Source: DATATV01 sp035551355 (GTDB lineage Bacteria > Actinomycetota > Actinomycetes > Mycobacteriales > Pseudonocardiaceae). From it: 13,839 nt of DNA. The first letter of the stretch is position 1. The number at the start of each line of letters is the position of its first letter. Shown one piece after another: positions 13,454 through 13,839 of this stretch. The stretch is taken from NCBI GenBank assembly GCA_035551355.1, contig DASZNF010000105.1:1-13839 (forward strand), read 5' to 3'. Under the pieces are notes generated by a model. That model made no database searches and was not told where the DNA came from. It saw nothing but the letters and a program-made list of their open reading frames with translations. Both the position numbers and the translations under genes were made by a program.

Positions 13454-13839
13454 GCCTGGAGATCGTCACGCCCGGACCGTTCGCCACGGTGCAGGATCTG
13501 GGCCGGCCCGGACTGGCCGGGATCGGGGTGGGCGGCTCGGGCGCGGCCGACCGGGGCGCGCTGCGGCTGGCCAACCGGCTGGTCGGCAACCCGGAAAGCG
13601 CCGCGGCAGTGGAACTCACGTTGGGCGGGCTGGTCGCGACATTCCGCACGGCGGCGCTGATCGCGCTGTCCGGCGCGCCCTGCCGGGTCACCGTGGGCGG
13701 CCGGGCGGCGGACATGTACGCCCCGGTGTGGGTACCGGCGGGCGCGGAAATCCGTTTGGGCACACCGGAATCCGGGCTGCGCAGTTATCTCGCGGTGCGC
13801 GGCGGGCTGGACGTGCCGCCGGTGCTGGGATCGCGGGCC
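13450..13839 (+). CDS. pxpC: 5-oxoprolinase subunit PxpC (KipA family), 3' end outside window
   Basis: This is the partner of PxpB. The visible 130 residues from the GTG at 13450 read MSLEIVTPGPFATVQDLGRP, then a GVGGSGAAD segment, LRLANRLVGNP and VELTLGG, followed by YLAVRGGLDVPPVLGSR at the window edge. This is the N-terminal order of PxpC/KipA (CT_A_B domain, biotin-carboxylase-carrier-associated fold). Full members have about 290-330 residues, so more than half is missing beyond the edge; no stop occurs. In PxpABC the B and C subunits carry out the ATP-dependent phosphorylation step and PxpA completes hydrolysis. The start overlaps the pxpB stop as GTGA. pxpA is expected just downstream but cannot be seen. 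Confidence 0.93.
   Translation, partial: MSLEIVTPGPFATVQDLGRPGLAGIGVGGSGAADRGALRLANRLVGNPESAAAVELTLGGLVATFRTAALIALSGAPCRVTVGGRAADMYAPVWVPAGAEIRLGTPESGLRSYLAVRGGLDVPPVLGSRA

Overview
The window is very GC-rich chromosomal DNA of an actinobacterium. The gene families present point to the Pseudonocardiales or Streptomyces side of the phylum: an AfsR-like SARP regulator, a CitA/CitB two-component pair, an actinobacterial ankyrin protein, and frequent GTG starts with 1-8 base gene overlaps. The genus cannot be fixed from the sequence alone. I see no rRNA, tRNA, CRISPR array, insertion sequence, prophage gene or compositional island. Coding density is high and no gene is visibly frameshifted. Only the first and last genes are cut, by the window edges.

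Layout. (1) 1-1412, plus strand: the 3' part of a CitA/DcuS-type sensor kinase and its CitB/DcuR-type response regulator. (2) 1471-2914, minus strand: cutC followed by an overlapping HAD phosphatase. (3) 2977-4891, plus strand: a small SAM-dependent methyltransferase, then a ferredoxin-type NADH:FAD reductase. (4) 4863-9717, minus strand: a large SARP/NB-ARC/TPR regulator of 1012 residues and, after a 394-base gap, an ankyrin-repeat protein whose 3' end overlaps the reductase gene by 29 bases. (5) 9929-10609, minus strand: a GntR/FCD repressor. (6) 10729-13839, plus strand: a compact operon of MFS transporter, DUF1445 (YcsI-type) protein, pxpB and pxpC, the last cut by the window edge.

The best functional unit is region 6. 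PxpB and PxpC are two of the three subunits of bacterial ATP-dependent 5-oxoprolinase, which opens pyroglutamate to glutamate. DUF1445/YcsI proteins are regular neighbours of pxp (kip/ycs) genes, as in the Bacillus subtilis ycsF-ycsG-ycsI-kipI-kipA-kipR region. Here an MFS carrier and a GntR/FCD regulator occupy the slots held there by an Nramp-like transporter and KipR. A perfect 17-bp palindrome lies between the -35 and -10 hexamers of the likely operon promoter and next to the divergent gntR gene, a textbook layout for local repression relieved by an intermediate. pxpA is not in the window and would be expected just downstream.

I found no clearly new multi-gene system. The observations most worth a second look are the operator-in-spacer promoter, the apparent loss of metal-ligand histidines in the GntR FCD domain, a ribosome-binding-site-led small ORF convergent with the SARP gene, and heptamer repeats just upstream of the SARP gene.
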